The notes below the pieces were generated by a model. The model was not told the DNA's origin and did no database searches. It was given only the letters and a program-made list of their open reading frames with translations. A DNA stretch of 64,000 bases from Terrabacter terrigena (GTDB lineage Bacteria > Actinomycetota > Actinomycetes > Actinomycetales > Dermatophilaceae). The translations under genes and the position numbers were made by a program. Location of the stretch: NCBI RefSeq assembly GCF_042676085.1, contig NZ_JBHTKH010000020.1:1-64000 (forward strand). Reading direction: 5' to 3'. Numbering within the stretch: the first letter of the stretch is position 1; each line of letters starts with the position of its first letter. Positions 15,938-24,544 of the stretch are shown piece by piece.

Positions 15938-17451
15938 GTGCTCACCCGCGTGCTCCATGACTGCAGCGTCTCCCGAGCGCCCTTCTCGTGCAAGGCCGAC
16001 AGGGCTTCGGTGTAGACCTCGGCGAACCGGGCGTCGTCGGCGAGCCCACCGAAGAGGTCCTCGTCGCGCAGGAACGCGAGCGGGTCGTCGCCCTGCCGGG
16101 CGGCGGCCGCCATGACGCGGTCCCTGATGCGGTCGACGACCTCGATCGGCTCGCCTCGCTCGTCGACCCCCTCGGCGTAGCGCGCCCACGAGGCGACGAC
16201 GAGCGCCGAGCGCTCGACCTCGCCGCCCTCCGCGAGGTTCTGGTTGATGACGGGCACGAGCCACTTGGGGATGCGGTCGGACGACTCGGCGCACAGCCGG
16301 GCGAGCGTGTCGCGCACCTCCGGGTTGGCGAACCGCTCGACGAGCTGGTGGCGGTACGCGTCGAGATCGACCCCGGGCACGTCGGGCAGCGTCGGTGTGC
16401 CTTCGCGCTCCATGTAGCCGAGCAGGAAGTCGACGAAGAGCGGGTCCTGGCAGACCTCGTGGGCGTAGCGGTAGCCCGCGAGGTAGCCGAGGTAGCAGAG
16501 TGCCTGGTGGCTCGCGTTGAGCAGCCGCAGCTTCATCAGCTCGTAGGGCACGACGTCGTCGACGAGCTGCACGCCGGCGTCCTCGAACGGGGGACGCCCG
16601 TCGGTGAAGTGGTCCTCGAGCACCCACTGCGTGAACGGCTCGCACACGACGGGCCAGTCGTCCTGCACACCGAACTCGTCGGCGAGCCGGTCGATGTCGT
16701 CCTGCGTCGTCACCGGGGTGATGCGGTCGACCATGCAGTTGGGGAACTGCACGTGCTCGTCCATCCAGTCGGCGAGGCCAGGGTCCTTGAGCCGGGCGAA
16801 CGCCGTCATCATCCTGCGGGCGACGTCGCCGTTGCCGGGCAGGTTGTCGCACGACATCACGGTGAACGGCGACTGGCCGGCGGCCCGTCGGGCCGCGAGG
16901 CCCGCCACGACATAGCCGAAGACGGTGCGCGGGACCGCCCCCTCCTCGAGGTCGGCCCGGATCGACGGGTCGGAGGCGTCGAACTCGCCCGTCACCTGGT
17001 TGACGAGGTAGCCGCCCTCGGTGATGGTCAGCGACACGATGCGTGTGCGTGGGTCGGCGAGTCGGTCGACGACAGCCTGCGGGTCGTCCGGCGCGAACAT
17101 CATCTCGACGATGCTGCCGATCACCCGCGGCTCGCGGTGCCCGTCGGGGTGCTTGACGACGAGGGTGTAGAGGCCGTCCTGCGCCGTCAACGTGTCGACG
17201 ATCCGTCGGTCGTGGGGCAGGGCGCCGACGCCGCAGATGCCCCAGTCGAGCGCCTCGCCCTGCTCCATGAGCTGGTCGAGGTACATCGCCTCGTGCGCGC
17301 GGTGGAAGCCGCCGACACCGAAGTGCACGATGCCCGCCGTGACCTTGCCGCGGTCGTATGCCGGCCGACCCACTCGGGGCGGCAGGGCGGCATACGTGCT
17401 CGCCGACAGCTGCGACGGTCGTGATGGCGGCGGTGCGGGAGTGCTGGTCAT
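15934..17451 (-). CDS. mannitol/arabitol-type polyol dehydrogenase (long-chain)
   Basis: 505 aa, the size of polyol-specific long-chain dehydrogenases (mannitol 2-dehydrogenase, D-arabitol dehydrogenase, fructuronate reductase). The NAD-binding start is IVHFGVGGFHRAHEA near 63-77. The catalytic Lys/Asn/His signature is KLRLLNASHQALCYLG near 315. It oxidises a polyol to a 2-ketose with NAD. ATG 17451 follows CGCAGAGGACCC. Because the operon ends in a xylulokinase, D-arabitol to D-xylulose is the favoured reaction; mannitol to fructose is also possible because these enzymes often accept both. It is translationally coupled to xylB. Confidence 0.88.
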   Translation of the reverse strand: MTSTPAPPPSRPSQLSASTYAALPPRVGRPAYDRGKVTAGIVHFGVGGFHRAHEAMYLDQLMEQGEALDWGICGVGALPHDRRIVDTLTAQDGLYTLVVKHPDGHREPRVIGSIVEMMFAPDDPQAVVDRLADPRTRIVSLTITEGGYLVNQVTGEFDASDPSIRADLEEGAVPRTVFGYVVAGLAARRAAGQSPFTVMSCDNLPGNGDVARRMMTAFARLKDPGLADWMDEHVQFPNCMVDRITPVTTQDDIDRLADEFGVQDDWPVVCEPFTQWVLEDHFTDGRPPFEDAGVQLVDDVVPYELMKLRLLNASHQALCYLGYLAGYRYAHEVCQDPLFVDFLLGYMEREGTPTLPDVPGVDLDAYRHQLVERFANPEVRDTLARLCAESSDRIPKWLVPVINQNLAEGGEVERSALVVASWARYAEGVDERGEPIEVVDRIRDRVMAAAARQGDDPLAFLRDEDLFGGLADDARFAEVYTEALSALHEKGARETLQSWSTRVST

Positions 17452-17538
17452 GGGTCCTCTGCGTGGTCTCGAGGGTTGAGTGGAGGGAAGCGCCCCCGTG
17501 GCGGGGGGCCCTGTCGCCACGGGGGTCGACGTGTGGCG

Positions 17539-18279
17539 TCAGTGCGGCTCGGACATACTCCACATCGTCCACAGCTCGGTGCGCATCCTTCGCGGCTGAC
17601 GCAAGGTGTAGGTGACCGCCTGCGCGATGTCGGACGGCTCCATGAAGTCGCCCTCGGACGGGTCACGGTCGCCGAAGCGTCCGTCCGCCGCTGCGAAGGC
17701 GGTGTTGACGCCTGCCGGTGCGATCGTCGTGGTCCGGATGCCTTCGCCGCGCAGCTCACGGTCGAGGGCATAGCCGAGGTTGATCTGCGCCCCCTTGGTC
17801 GCGGCGTACACCGCCTCCTTGCCGCCGCCGATGAGGAGGCCGGCCACCGAGCCGATGATGACGATGTCGCCGCCGTCGCCCTGGGCCCGGAACTGGCGCA
17901 CGGCCGCTCGTGCCAGCCAGACCGTGCCCTTGACGTTGACGTCCACCATGAGCGAGACCTCGTCCGCTGAGTAGTCGAGCACCCCGCCGTAGAAGCCGAC
18001 AGCCGCGTTCGCCACCACGGAGTCGACGCGGCCGAAGGCTGCGACGCCGGCGCTGACGAGCGCGTCTGCCGTGGCCTCGCCCCTGACGTCGCCGACGTGG
18101 GTGGTGAGGCGGTCCTCGTCCCACGTGTCGCGAAGCGGGGCGAGCGCGTCGGGCCGCACGTCGCCGGCCACGACGCGGCCGCCGGCCTCGAGCACCAGTC
18201 GGGTGATGGCGCCGCCGATGCCGCCGCCGGCGCCGGTGACGACGACGACCGTGTCCTCGAGGCTGCGTCCGTGCTCCAT
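17539..18279 (-). CDS. short-chain dehydrogenase/reductase
   Basis: 246 aa classical SDR. The nucleotide motif TGAGGGIGGAI is near residues 13-23, DVRPD near 38 indicates NAD preference, and the active site is GSVAG with YAATKGA (Tyr-x3-Lys near 158-162). The structural NNAG is here ANAA. ATG 18279 follows AAGGA at 9-nt spacing. Its place between the permeases and the polyol dehydrogenase suggests a second polyol or ketose oxidoreductase, for example acting on xylitol, sorbitol or galactitol. The substrate is inferred from context only. Confidence 0.85.
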   Translation of the reverse strand: MEHGRSLEDTVVVVTGAGGGIGGAITRLVLEAGGRVVAGDVRPDALAPLRDTWDEDRLTTHVGDVRGEATADALVSAGVAAFGRVDSVVANAAVGFYGGVLDYSADEVSLMVDVNVKGTVWLARAAVRQFRAQGDGGDIVIIGSVAGLLIGGGKEAVYAATKGAQINLGYALDRELRGEGIRTTTIAPAGVNTAFAAADGRFGDRDPSEGDFMEPSDIAQAVTYTLRQPRRMRTELWTMWSMSEPH

Positions 18280-18314
18280 GGCGGGGTGTCCTTCGGGTCG
18301 GATGGCGGTGCTGG

Positions 18315-19139
18315 TCACTTGATCGCTCCCATCGAGAGGCCACGGACGAGCTGCTTCTGCGCCACCCAGCCCGCGATGATGACCGGCAGCGCGGCGATCG
18401 TCGCGGCCGCCGAGAGGACCGCGAGGAACTGTCCTCGTCCATCGACGAAGCTGCCGAGGAAGGGCGGGGTGGTGCGGGCGGCCGAGCTCGTCAGCAGCAG
18501 GGCGAGGAAGTACTCGTTCCAGGCGAAGATGAAGCTGATGAGCGCAGCGGCCGCGACACCGGGCAGGACGAGCGGCAGCACGATCCGAACGATCTCGCGG
18601 AACATCCCGGCACCGTCCACGCGCGCCGCCTCGATGATCTCGAAGGGGACCTCGAGGAGGAACGAGCGCATCATCCACACTGTCACGGGCAGGTTCATCG
18701 CGCCGTAGACGATGGCGAGGACGTAGATGTTGTCGAGCAGCCCGACCGTCTTGAAGATCATGAAGAGCGGCAGCACGATCGCGGCGAGCGGCATGAACCG
18801 GGTCGAGATGAAGAAGGACAGCGAGTTCTGCACGTTCTTCACCCGGCGGATCGAGAGCGCGTACGCGGCCGGGATCGCGAGGAGGACCGAGATGACCGTC
18901 GAGGTCACCGCCGCGGTCAGCGAGTTCTGGAGGTAGCCGGCCATCCCGCGATCCATGGCGAGCCGGTAGCCCTCCGTCACGGGCTTGAAGATGAACGACG
19001 GGTTGACGGACGACGCCAGCGACTCCGGCTTGAACCCGTTGAGGAACATCCACAGCACGGGGAAGAAGAAGATGAGGACGAGGATCCAGGTGACGAGGGT
19101 GACGAGGGCCCCGCGGGCCGAGCGGGTCGAGCTGTTCAT
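18315..19139 (-). CDS. sugar/polyol ABC transporter permease (MalG type)
   Basis: 274 aa, six TM segments. The cytoplasmic EAA loop reads EAARVDGAGMFREIVRIVLP near 195, the site that docks the ABC ATPase. ATG 19139 overlaps the stop of the preceding permease (ATGA). With the MalF-type permease and the lipoprotein at 20191 it forms a CUT1-type importer. No ATPase is in the operon, so a shared MsiK-like ATPase elsewhere is expected. Family analogues transport mannitol, sorbitol and arabitol. Confidence 0.92.
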   Translation of the reverse strand: MNSSTRSARGALVTLVTWILVLIFFFPVLWMFLNGFKPESLASSVNPSFIFKPVTEGYRLAMDRGMAGYLQNSLTAAVTSTVISVLLAIPAAYALSIRRVKNVQNSLSFFISTRFMPLAAIVLPLFMIFKTVGLLDNIYVLAIVYGAMNLPVTVWMMRSFLLEVPFEIIEAARVDGAGMFREIVRIVLPLVLPGVAAAALISFIFAWNEYFLALLLTSSAARTTPPFLGSFVDGRGQFLAVLSAAATIAALPVIIAGWVAQKQLVRGLSMGAIK

Positions 19140-20089
19140 CGGCTTCCTCCTGCCATGAAGACCTTGAAGACGCTCTTGAGCGCGATGGTCGCGACGATGA
19201 TCGTGAGGATGACGGTCACGACGCCGTATGCCGCTGCCTGCCCGACGTCGAGGCCGATGAAGGCTCGCTCGTAGAGGAGGTAGGCGAGGGTCTTCGTACC
19301 GCCAGTGCCCTTGGTGAGGATGGCGATCGGGTCGAAGACCTGGAGGATGATGACCGAGCCGAGGAGCACCCCGATCTCGATGTACATCCGGAGGTGGGGC
19401 AACGTGATCCACGTGAAGGTGCGCCAGGTGCCCGCACCATCGACCTGGGCGGCCTCGAGGATGCCCTTGTCCTGCCCCTGCAGTCCGGCCAGGAGGATCA
19501 GCATCATGAACGGCGTGAACTGCCACGTGAGCACGATGACGACCGTCATCATCGGGTGCTCGGTGCTCCACGACACGACCGGCAGGTGCAGCGCCCGGAA
19601 GAGCCAGTTCAGCATCCCGATGTTGGTGTCGAACATCGAGTACTTCCAGATGAGCGCTGCGGCCGCCGGCATGATGAGGAAGGGTGTGATCATCAGCGTC
19701 CGGGCCACTGCCCGCCCGTGGAACTGGCGGTCGAGCAGCACAGCGAAGAGCAGGCCGAAGAGCACCGCGAGGGTGACCGAGAAGGCGGTGATGAGCACCG
19801 TGGCGACGATCGAGGGCCACAGGTCGCCCGAGGTCAGTGCACTCGTGTAGTTGTCGAACCCCGCGAAGGCACGCTCGTTGGGGTAGAGCAGGTTCCACTT
19901 CGTCAGCGAGAAGCCGATGGTGGTGAGGAACGGAATCTGCGTCAGCAGGATGAGAAAGATGACCGCCGGCAGCACCAGGCCCCGGTTCCTCCAGAGCTCC
20001 TTGCGCTGCAGACGGCGCTTGTCCGTTGCGGTCACGGCCCGGACGTCGTCGAGCTCGGTGGGTTGTGTGGTGGTCGTGGTTGTCGTCAT
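19136..20089 (-). CDS. sugar/polyol ABC transporter permease (MalF type)
   Basis: 317 aa, six main TM segments after a cytoplasmic N-terminus that begins with a run of seven threonines. The EAA loop is EAAQVDGAGTWRTFTWITLP near 220. It starts at ATG 20089, preceded by GGGAGTG. It partners with the MalG-type permease just downstream, which it overlaps by four bases. A stem-loop between this gene and the binding-protein gene probably sets the usual excess of binding protein. Confidence 0.92.
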   Translation of the reverse strand: MTTTTTTTQPTELDDVRAVTATDKRRLQRKELWRNRGLVLPAVIFLILLTQIPFLTTIGFSLTKWNLLYPNERAFAGFDNYTSALTSGDLWPSIVATVLITAFSVTLAVLFGLLFAVLLDRQFHGRAVARTLMITPFLIMPAAAALIWKYSMFDTNIGMLNWLFRALHLPVVSWSTEHPMMTVVIVLTWQFTPFMMLILLAGLQGQDKGILEAAQVDGAGTWRTFTWITLPHLRMYIEIGVLLGSVIILQVFDPIAILTKGTGGTKTLAYLLYERAFIGLDVGQAAAYGVVTVILTIIVATIALKSVFKVFMAGGSR

Positions 20090-20133
20090 GTCGGCACTCC
20101 CTCGTGCGACTGCAGGGGTTGGAGAAGGTGGGC

Positions 20134-20167
20134 GGGGCCGGGTCCGGGGCGTGCCGGACCCGGCCCC
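20134..20167 (-). terminator. intra-operon hairpin after the binding-protein gene
   Basis: Perfect 14-bp stem (arm GGGGCCGGGTCCGG, loop GGCGTG) between the binding-protein stop and the first permease. Such hairpins partly terminate transcription or protect the 3' end of the upstream message. Confidence 0.7.
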
Positions 20168-20190
20168 GTCGGCTGGGCGTCAGCGGGACG

Positions 20191-21555
20191 TCACTTCTTG
20201 TGCTTGTCGCCCGCCTGCTGGGCGATGCTCTGGCACTTGCCGAGGGCGTCGTCGATCGTGCCGCGGTTGGCCAGGTAGTCAGCGACGAGCTGGGCGCACT
20301 GGTTGCCGACGTCCTGGAACTCGGGGATGGACACGTACTGGATGCCGACCCACGGCTGTGGGTTGACGCCCGGCTGCTTCGGGTTAACCGAGCTCATGAC
20401 GTCGAGGGTGATGGGCGCATACGCCTTCGCGGCGTCCTTGTACTGGGGCAGCTCGTACGTCGAGGTGCGCGAGCCCGGTGGCACGTTGGACCAGCCGATC
20501 TTCGTGCCGACGAGCTTGATGTAGTCCTTGCTCGTGGCCCACTTGACGAACTTGACGGCCGCGTCCTTCTTCTTCGTCGACGCCGGGATGGCGAGGTTCC
20601 AGCTCCACAGCCAGCCGGACTCCTTCGTCTTGCTGACCGGCATGTGGGCGTAGCCCATCTTGCCCTTCACGGGCGAGTCGGCGGCTTCGAGCATCGAGGC
20701 TGCCACGGAGGCGTCCGCCCACATCGCGGCCTTGCCCTCCTTGAGGGCGGTGAGGCACTCGTTGAAGCTGTAGGAGACAGGGTCCTTCTCACCGGAGTCG
20801 TCGAGCATCTTCTTGTAGAAGCCGACGGCCTCCTTCCACTCCGGGGTGTCAACCGTCGCTTTCCAGTTGCTGTCGTACCAGCTGCCGCCGAAGGTCTGCA
20901 CGACCGTGGTGAGCGGTGCGAAGAGGTCTCCCCAGCCTGGCTTGCCACGCATGCAGATGCCCGCCATGTCAGCGGTGTTGACCTTCTTCGCCGCGTCGGC
21001 GACCTCCTGCCACGTCGGGTTCTGGGACAGCTTGACGCCGGCCTTGTCGAGGACCTCCTTGTTGTACATGAGGATCGAGGACTCGCCGTAGAACGGCACA
21101 GCGAAGAGCTTGCCGTCGAAGGTGTTGACGTCGCGCACCGGCGGGAGCAGGTCGTTCACGTCGTACGACGCGTCCGACTGCAGCTCGGGGGTGAGGTCGA
21201 CGAGCCACCCGTTGGATCCCCACTGGGGCGTCTCGTAGGCACCGATGGTCACGATGTCGTACTGACCGGCTCCGCTCGCGACGTCCGCCGTCACGGCGGC
21301 GCGGAGGTCTCCCTCCTCCATGACCTGGAAGTTGACCTTCGTACCGGGGTTGGCCTTCTCGTACTCGGTCTTGAGCTTCTCCATGTCCTTCATCTGGCCG
21401 TTGTTCACGGTGGCCACGTTGAGGGTGACGGATCCGCCGCCGGCTCCGGTGGACCCGCCACCGGACTGCACCGCCCCGGACGAACAGGCCGCCACCGTCA
21501 TGGCCACTGCCACGGCGCCCGTCCCCAGCGCGAGCATGCGCTTGTTCGCAAGCAT
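20191..21555 (-). CDS. extracellular polyol-binding lipoprotein
   Basis: 454 aa. Type II signal peptide with lipobox VAAC near residue 24, then a Gly/Ser linker and a cluster B (family 1) solute-binding domain: YDIVTIGAYETPQWGSNGWLVDL near 100 and FAVPFYGESSILMYNKEVL near 155. It captures the substrate outside the membrane and delivers it to the two permeases. ATG 21555 has a textbook AAGGAG at 6-nt spacing. It is the first gene of the leftward operon, opposite the AraC regulator. Relatives I recall bind mannitol or sorbitol; ligand identity is inferred. Confidence 0.9.
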   Translation of the reverse strand: MLANKRMLALGTGAVAVAMTVAACSSGAVQSGGGSTGAGGGSVTLNVATVNNGQMKDMEKLKTEYEKANPGTKVNFQVMEEGDLRAAVTADVASGAGQYDIVTIGAYETPQWGSNGWLVDLTPELQSDASYDVNDLLPPVRDVNTFDGKLFAVPFYGESSILMYNKEVLDKAGVKLSQNPTWQEVADAAKKVNTADMAGICMRGKPGWGDLFAPLTTVVQTFGGSWYDSNWKATVDTPEWKEAVGFYKKMLDDSGEKDPVSYSFNECLTALKEGKAAMWADASVAASMLEAADSPVKGKMGYAHMPVSKTKESGWLWSWNLAIPASTKKKDAAVKFVKWATSKDYIKLVGTKIGWSNVPPGSRTSTYELPQYKDAAKAYAPITLDVMSSVNPKQPGVNPQPWVGIQYVSIPEFQDVGNQCAQLVADYLANRGTIDDALGKCQSIAQQAGDKHKK

Positions 21556-21625
21556 TCCCAACTCCTTTGGTAGGCATTTCTCGTTCCGTCAGCCCGGTCT
21601 GCGAGTCCGGTGGGGCAGCGCCCCG

Positions 21626-21680
21626 AGCGGATGTGAGCTCCGCTGGCGTTCTTGACGAGAACTTGCCGGAACGGTAATGA
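21626..21680. promoter_or_regulatory. divergent control region of the polyol operon and araC-type gene
   Basis: The 236-bp gap holds a 6-bp inverted repeat AGCGGA/TCCGCT (21626-21644), a palindrome GTTCT-N5-AGAAC (21648-21662), and a rightward promoter TTGACG (21652-21657), 17 bp, TAATGA (21675-21680). The second palindrome overlaps the -35, a natural place for the regulator to act on both directions. Confidence 0.5.
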
Positions 21681-21791
21681 GGCGGTCTCGTGCTCAACAA
21701 CGCCGTCAGCCCTCAGTCATTGATACGATTTTTCGCGAGGGTGGTGGCAGCATGGGGCGCATCGGTCACGGCCCCGCATGAGGTGGTGACG

Positions 21792-22832
21792 ATGAAGTCC
21801 CACGCGGGGGAGGAGGCGAAGATTTCGTATCGATCGGACGAGGAATTCCACGCCGCTGAGGCCGGTCGTCGCGACGCAGAGGCCGCGCGCTCACTGACGT
21901 CGGAGGCGATCCTGGGCCAGGCAGTGCGTCGCGAGTACATCCCGCACCACCCGCAGGCCTCGATCCGGGTGCTGACCCACGACTTCCCCAGCGAGATCTG
22001 CGGCTGGGGTGCGCACCCCGAGTACGAGATCCACCTCATCACCAAGACCCGGGGCAGCTTCATCGCCGGCGACCACATCGGCACCTTCGCACCCGGCCAC
22101 GTGAGCCTGATCGGGCCCAACCTGCCCCACGACTGGGTCAGCGACCTCGACGAGGGCCAGGTCGCCGTCGACCGTGACGCCGTGATCCAGTTCAGCGACG
22201 ATTGGATCCGCGCGGTCATGGGGCTCATCCCCGAGCTGGCCGAGGTCTCGGAGATGCTGCAGCGGTCCACGCGGGGGCTGGTCTTCTCCGGCGCCACCGC
22301 CTGGCGTGGCGCCGAGACGATCCTCGCGTGCGTGCACAGCCACGGCACCGAGCAGATCGGTCACCTGCTCAAGCTGCTGGCCCTCTTCGCGCACGCGCCC
22401 ACGGATGAGTACGAGCTCGTCGCGAGCGAGTGGATGGGCCGTCCGACCGACGCCGCCTCGCGCGACGCGGGTGAGGCTGGGCTCAGCTACATCTTCGACA
22501 ACCTGACCGGTGACATCCGCCTGTCGACGGCCGCGCGACTGGCCTACATGTCCGAGCCGACGTTCTCCAAGTACTTCAAGACGGCGACCGGCATGACCTT
22601 CTCGAGCATGGTCAAGAAGCTGCGCATCGCCTATGCGCGACGGCTGCTCGACACCACCGAGGACTCGGTCGCCCAGGTGGCCGCCCTGAGCGGATACAAC
22701 AACATGGCGAACTTCAACCGGCAGTTCCTCGCCGAGGTCGGTACGACGCCGACGGCCTACCGGAGGCTCGAGTCCGACCAGAAGCCGCCACCCGAGGTCT
22801 TCAGCCTGAACCGCCGCGCGCCGTCGCACTGA
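21792..22832 (+). CDS. AraC family transcriptional regulator of the polyol operon
   Basis: 346 aa. N-terminal cupin-like ligand domain (about 45-150, HPEYEIHLITKTRGSFIAGDHIG and FAPGHVSLIGPNLPHDW), linker, then two C-terminal helix-turn-helices: LSTAARLAYMSEPTFSKYFK near 265 and VAQVAALSGYNNMANFNRQF near 310. ATG 21792 is chosen; the frame is open about 34 codons further up with weaker starts. Divergent from the transport operon, so it most likely activates it in response to a polyol. Confidence 0.9.
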   Translation: MKSHAGEEAKISYRSDEEFHAAEAGRRDAEAARSLTSEAILGQAVRREYIPHHPQASIRVLTHDFPSEICGWGAHPEYEIHLITKTRGSFIAGDHIGTFAPGHVSLIGPNLPHDWVSDLDEGQVAVDRDAVIQFSDDWIRAVMGLIPELAEVSEMLQRSTRGLVFSGATAWRGAETILACVHSHGTEQIGHLLKLLALFAHAPTDEYELVASEWMGRPTDAASRDAGEAGLSYIFDNLTGDIRLSTAARLAYMSEPTFSKYFKTATGMTFSSMVKKLRIAYARRLLDTTEDSVAQVAALSGYNNMANFNRQFLAEVGTTPTAYRRLESDQKPPPEVFSLNRRAPSH

Positions 22833-22978
22833 CCGCGCGAGCTGCCCACGATCAGAGACGTCCCCGGCCGCCCTGCTGCCCTCTGGTGTGATGTGGCTGG
22901 CGGAGCCGCCGCTACCCATGGGTCGTGCCGTAGGTTCGGGAGCCGGTGCCCTCAGACCCTAGTGCGAAGGAGCCCAGC

Positions 22979-24538
22979 GTGCAGATCGGTGTCCCCCGCG
23001 AGACGCGTGTCCGTGAGACGCGGGTCGCAGCGACGCCCAAGACCGTCCAGGCGCTCATCGGCCTCGGCTACGACGTCGTCATCGAGACGGGAGCGGGGGA
23101 GGGGGCGAGCTTCTCCGACGAGGCGTATGCCGCCGCCGGAGCCCGCGTGGTCGACCGCGCCGAGGCGTGGGGCTCGGCGATCGTGCACAAGGTCAACGCG
23201 CCGTCGGACGACGAGATGCCGCAGCTGCGCCCCGGCACCGTCCTCGTGTCCCTCATGGCTCCGGCCATCAGCCCCGACCTCGTCGAGAAGCTGCGCGCCG
23301 CCGGTGTCACGGCGATGGCGATGGACGCGGTCCCACGCATCAGCCGCGCCCAGTCGCTCGACGTCCTGTCGTCGATGGCCAACATCGCCGGCTACCGCGC
23401 CGTCGTCGAGGCCGCGCACGAGTTCGGGTCGTTCTTCACCGGACAGGTGACCGCCGCCGGCAAGGTGCCGCCGGCCAAGGTGCTCGTCGCCGGAGCCGGG
23501 GTCGCCGGGCTCGCTGCCATCGGCACCGCCCGGTCGCTCGGTGCCATCGTGCGCGCGACCGACGCGCGGGCCGAGGTCGCCGAGCAGGTCGAGTCGATGG
23601 GCGCCGACTTCCTGCCCGTCGAGCTGCCCGAGGTCGACGAGGCCACCGCGTCGAGCGACGGCTACGCCAAGGAGATGGGCGACGAGTACAACCGCCGGGC
23701 CGCCGAGCTGTACGCCGCCCAGGCCCCCGACGTCGACATCATCATCACGACCGCGCTGATCCCCGGTCGGCCGGCGCCGCGGCTCATCACCGCCGAGATG
23801 GTGGCCACGATGAAGCCGGGCTCGGTCATCGTCGACATGGCCGCCAGCAACGGTGGCAACGTCGAGGGCGCCGTCGCCGACGAGCTCGTCGTCACCGCGG
23901 GCGGCGTCAAGATCATCGGCTACACCGATCTCGCGGCCCGGCTGCCCACCCAGGCGTCACAGCTCTACGGCACCAACCTCGTCAACCTCATGAAGCTGCT
24001 GACGCCCGGCAAGGACGGCCAGCTCGTGCTCGACTTCGACGACGTGGTGCAGCGCAACATGACCGTCGCTCGCGACGGCGAGCTGCTGTGGCCGCCGCCG
24101 CCGATCCAGGTGAGTGCGGCCCCGGTCGCCGCAGCGCCCACGTCGGGCAAGCAGGTCGCGAAAGAGCCTGAGCCGCCGAAGGACCCACGGCGAAGGTATG
24201 TCGGGATGGCGATCGGAGCCCTGGTCTTCGCCCTCGTCGCCGCGTTCTCGCCGGCGAGCTTCCTCGGCCACTTCACGGTGTTCGCCCTGGCCGTCGTCGT
24301 CGGCTACTACGTCATCGGCCACGTCCACCACGCCCTGCACACGCCGCTCATGTCGGTGACGAACGCGATCAGCGGCATCATCGTGGTCGGCGCGCTGATC
24401 CAGCTCGGCCAGTGGGCCGGCGGGATGTCCGGCGGGATCCTCGTGCTCGCCTTCCTCGCGACGCTCATCGCCAGCATCAACATCTTCGGCGGCTTCCTCG
24501 TGACCCGCCGCATGCTCACGATGTTCCGGAAGGGCTGA
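22979..24538 (+). CDS. pntA: NAD(P) transhydrogenase alpha subunit
   Basis: 519 aa, a fused dI plus membrane part as in E. coli PntA. Residues 1-390 form the NAD-binding domain (VQIGVPRETRVRETRVAATP start; VLVAGAGVAGLAAIGTARSLGA dinucleotide fold near 170), a Pro/Ala linker follows, and four TM helices lie from about 403. It couples proton entry to hydride transfer from NADH to NADP, supplying NADPH. GTG 22979 has AAGGAG at 6-nt spacing; an ATG 11 codons upstream gives a less typical N-terminus. A TAGGTT box lies at 22931-22936. Operon with pntB. Confidence 0.96.
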   Translation: MQIGVPRETRVRETRVAATPKTVQALIGLGYDVVIETGAGEGASFSDEAYAAAGARVVDRAEAWGSAIVHKVNAPSDDEMPQLRPGTVLVSLMAPAISPDLVEKLRAAGVTAMAMDAVPRISRAQSLDVLSSMANIAGYRAVVEAAHEFGSFFTGQVTAAGKVPPAKVLVAGAGVAGLAAIGTARSLGAIVRATDARAEVAEQVESMGADFLPVELPEVDEATASSDGYAKEMGDEYNRRAAELYAAQAPDVDIIITTALIPGRPAPRLITAEMVATMKPGSVIVDMAASNGGNVEGAVADELVVTAGGVKIIGYTDLAARLPTQASQLYGTNLVNLMKLLTPGKDGQLVLDFDDVVQRNMTVARDGELLWPPPPIQVSAAPVAAAPTSGKQVAKEPEPPKDPRRRYVGMAIGALVFALVAAFSPASFLGHFTVFALAVVVGYYVIGHVHHALHTPLMSVTNAISGIIVVGALIQLGQWAGGMSGGILVLAFLATLIASINIFGGFLVTRRMLTMFRKG

Positions 24539-24544
24539 CCGCAC

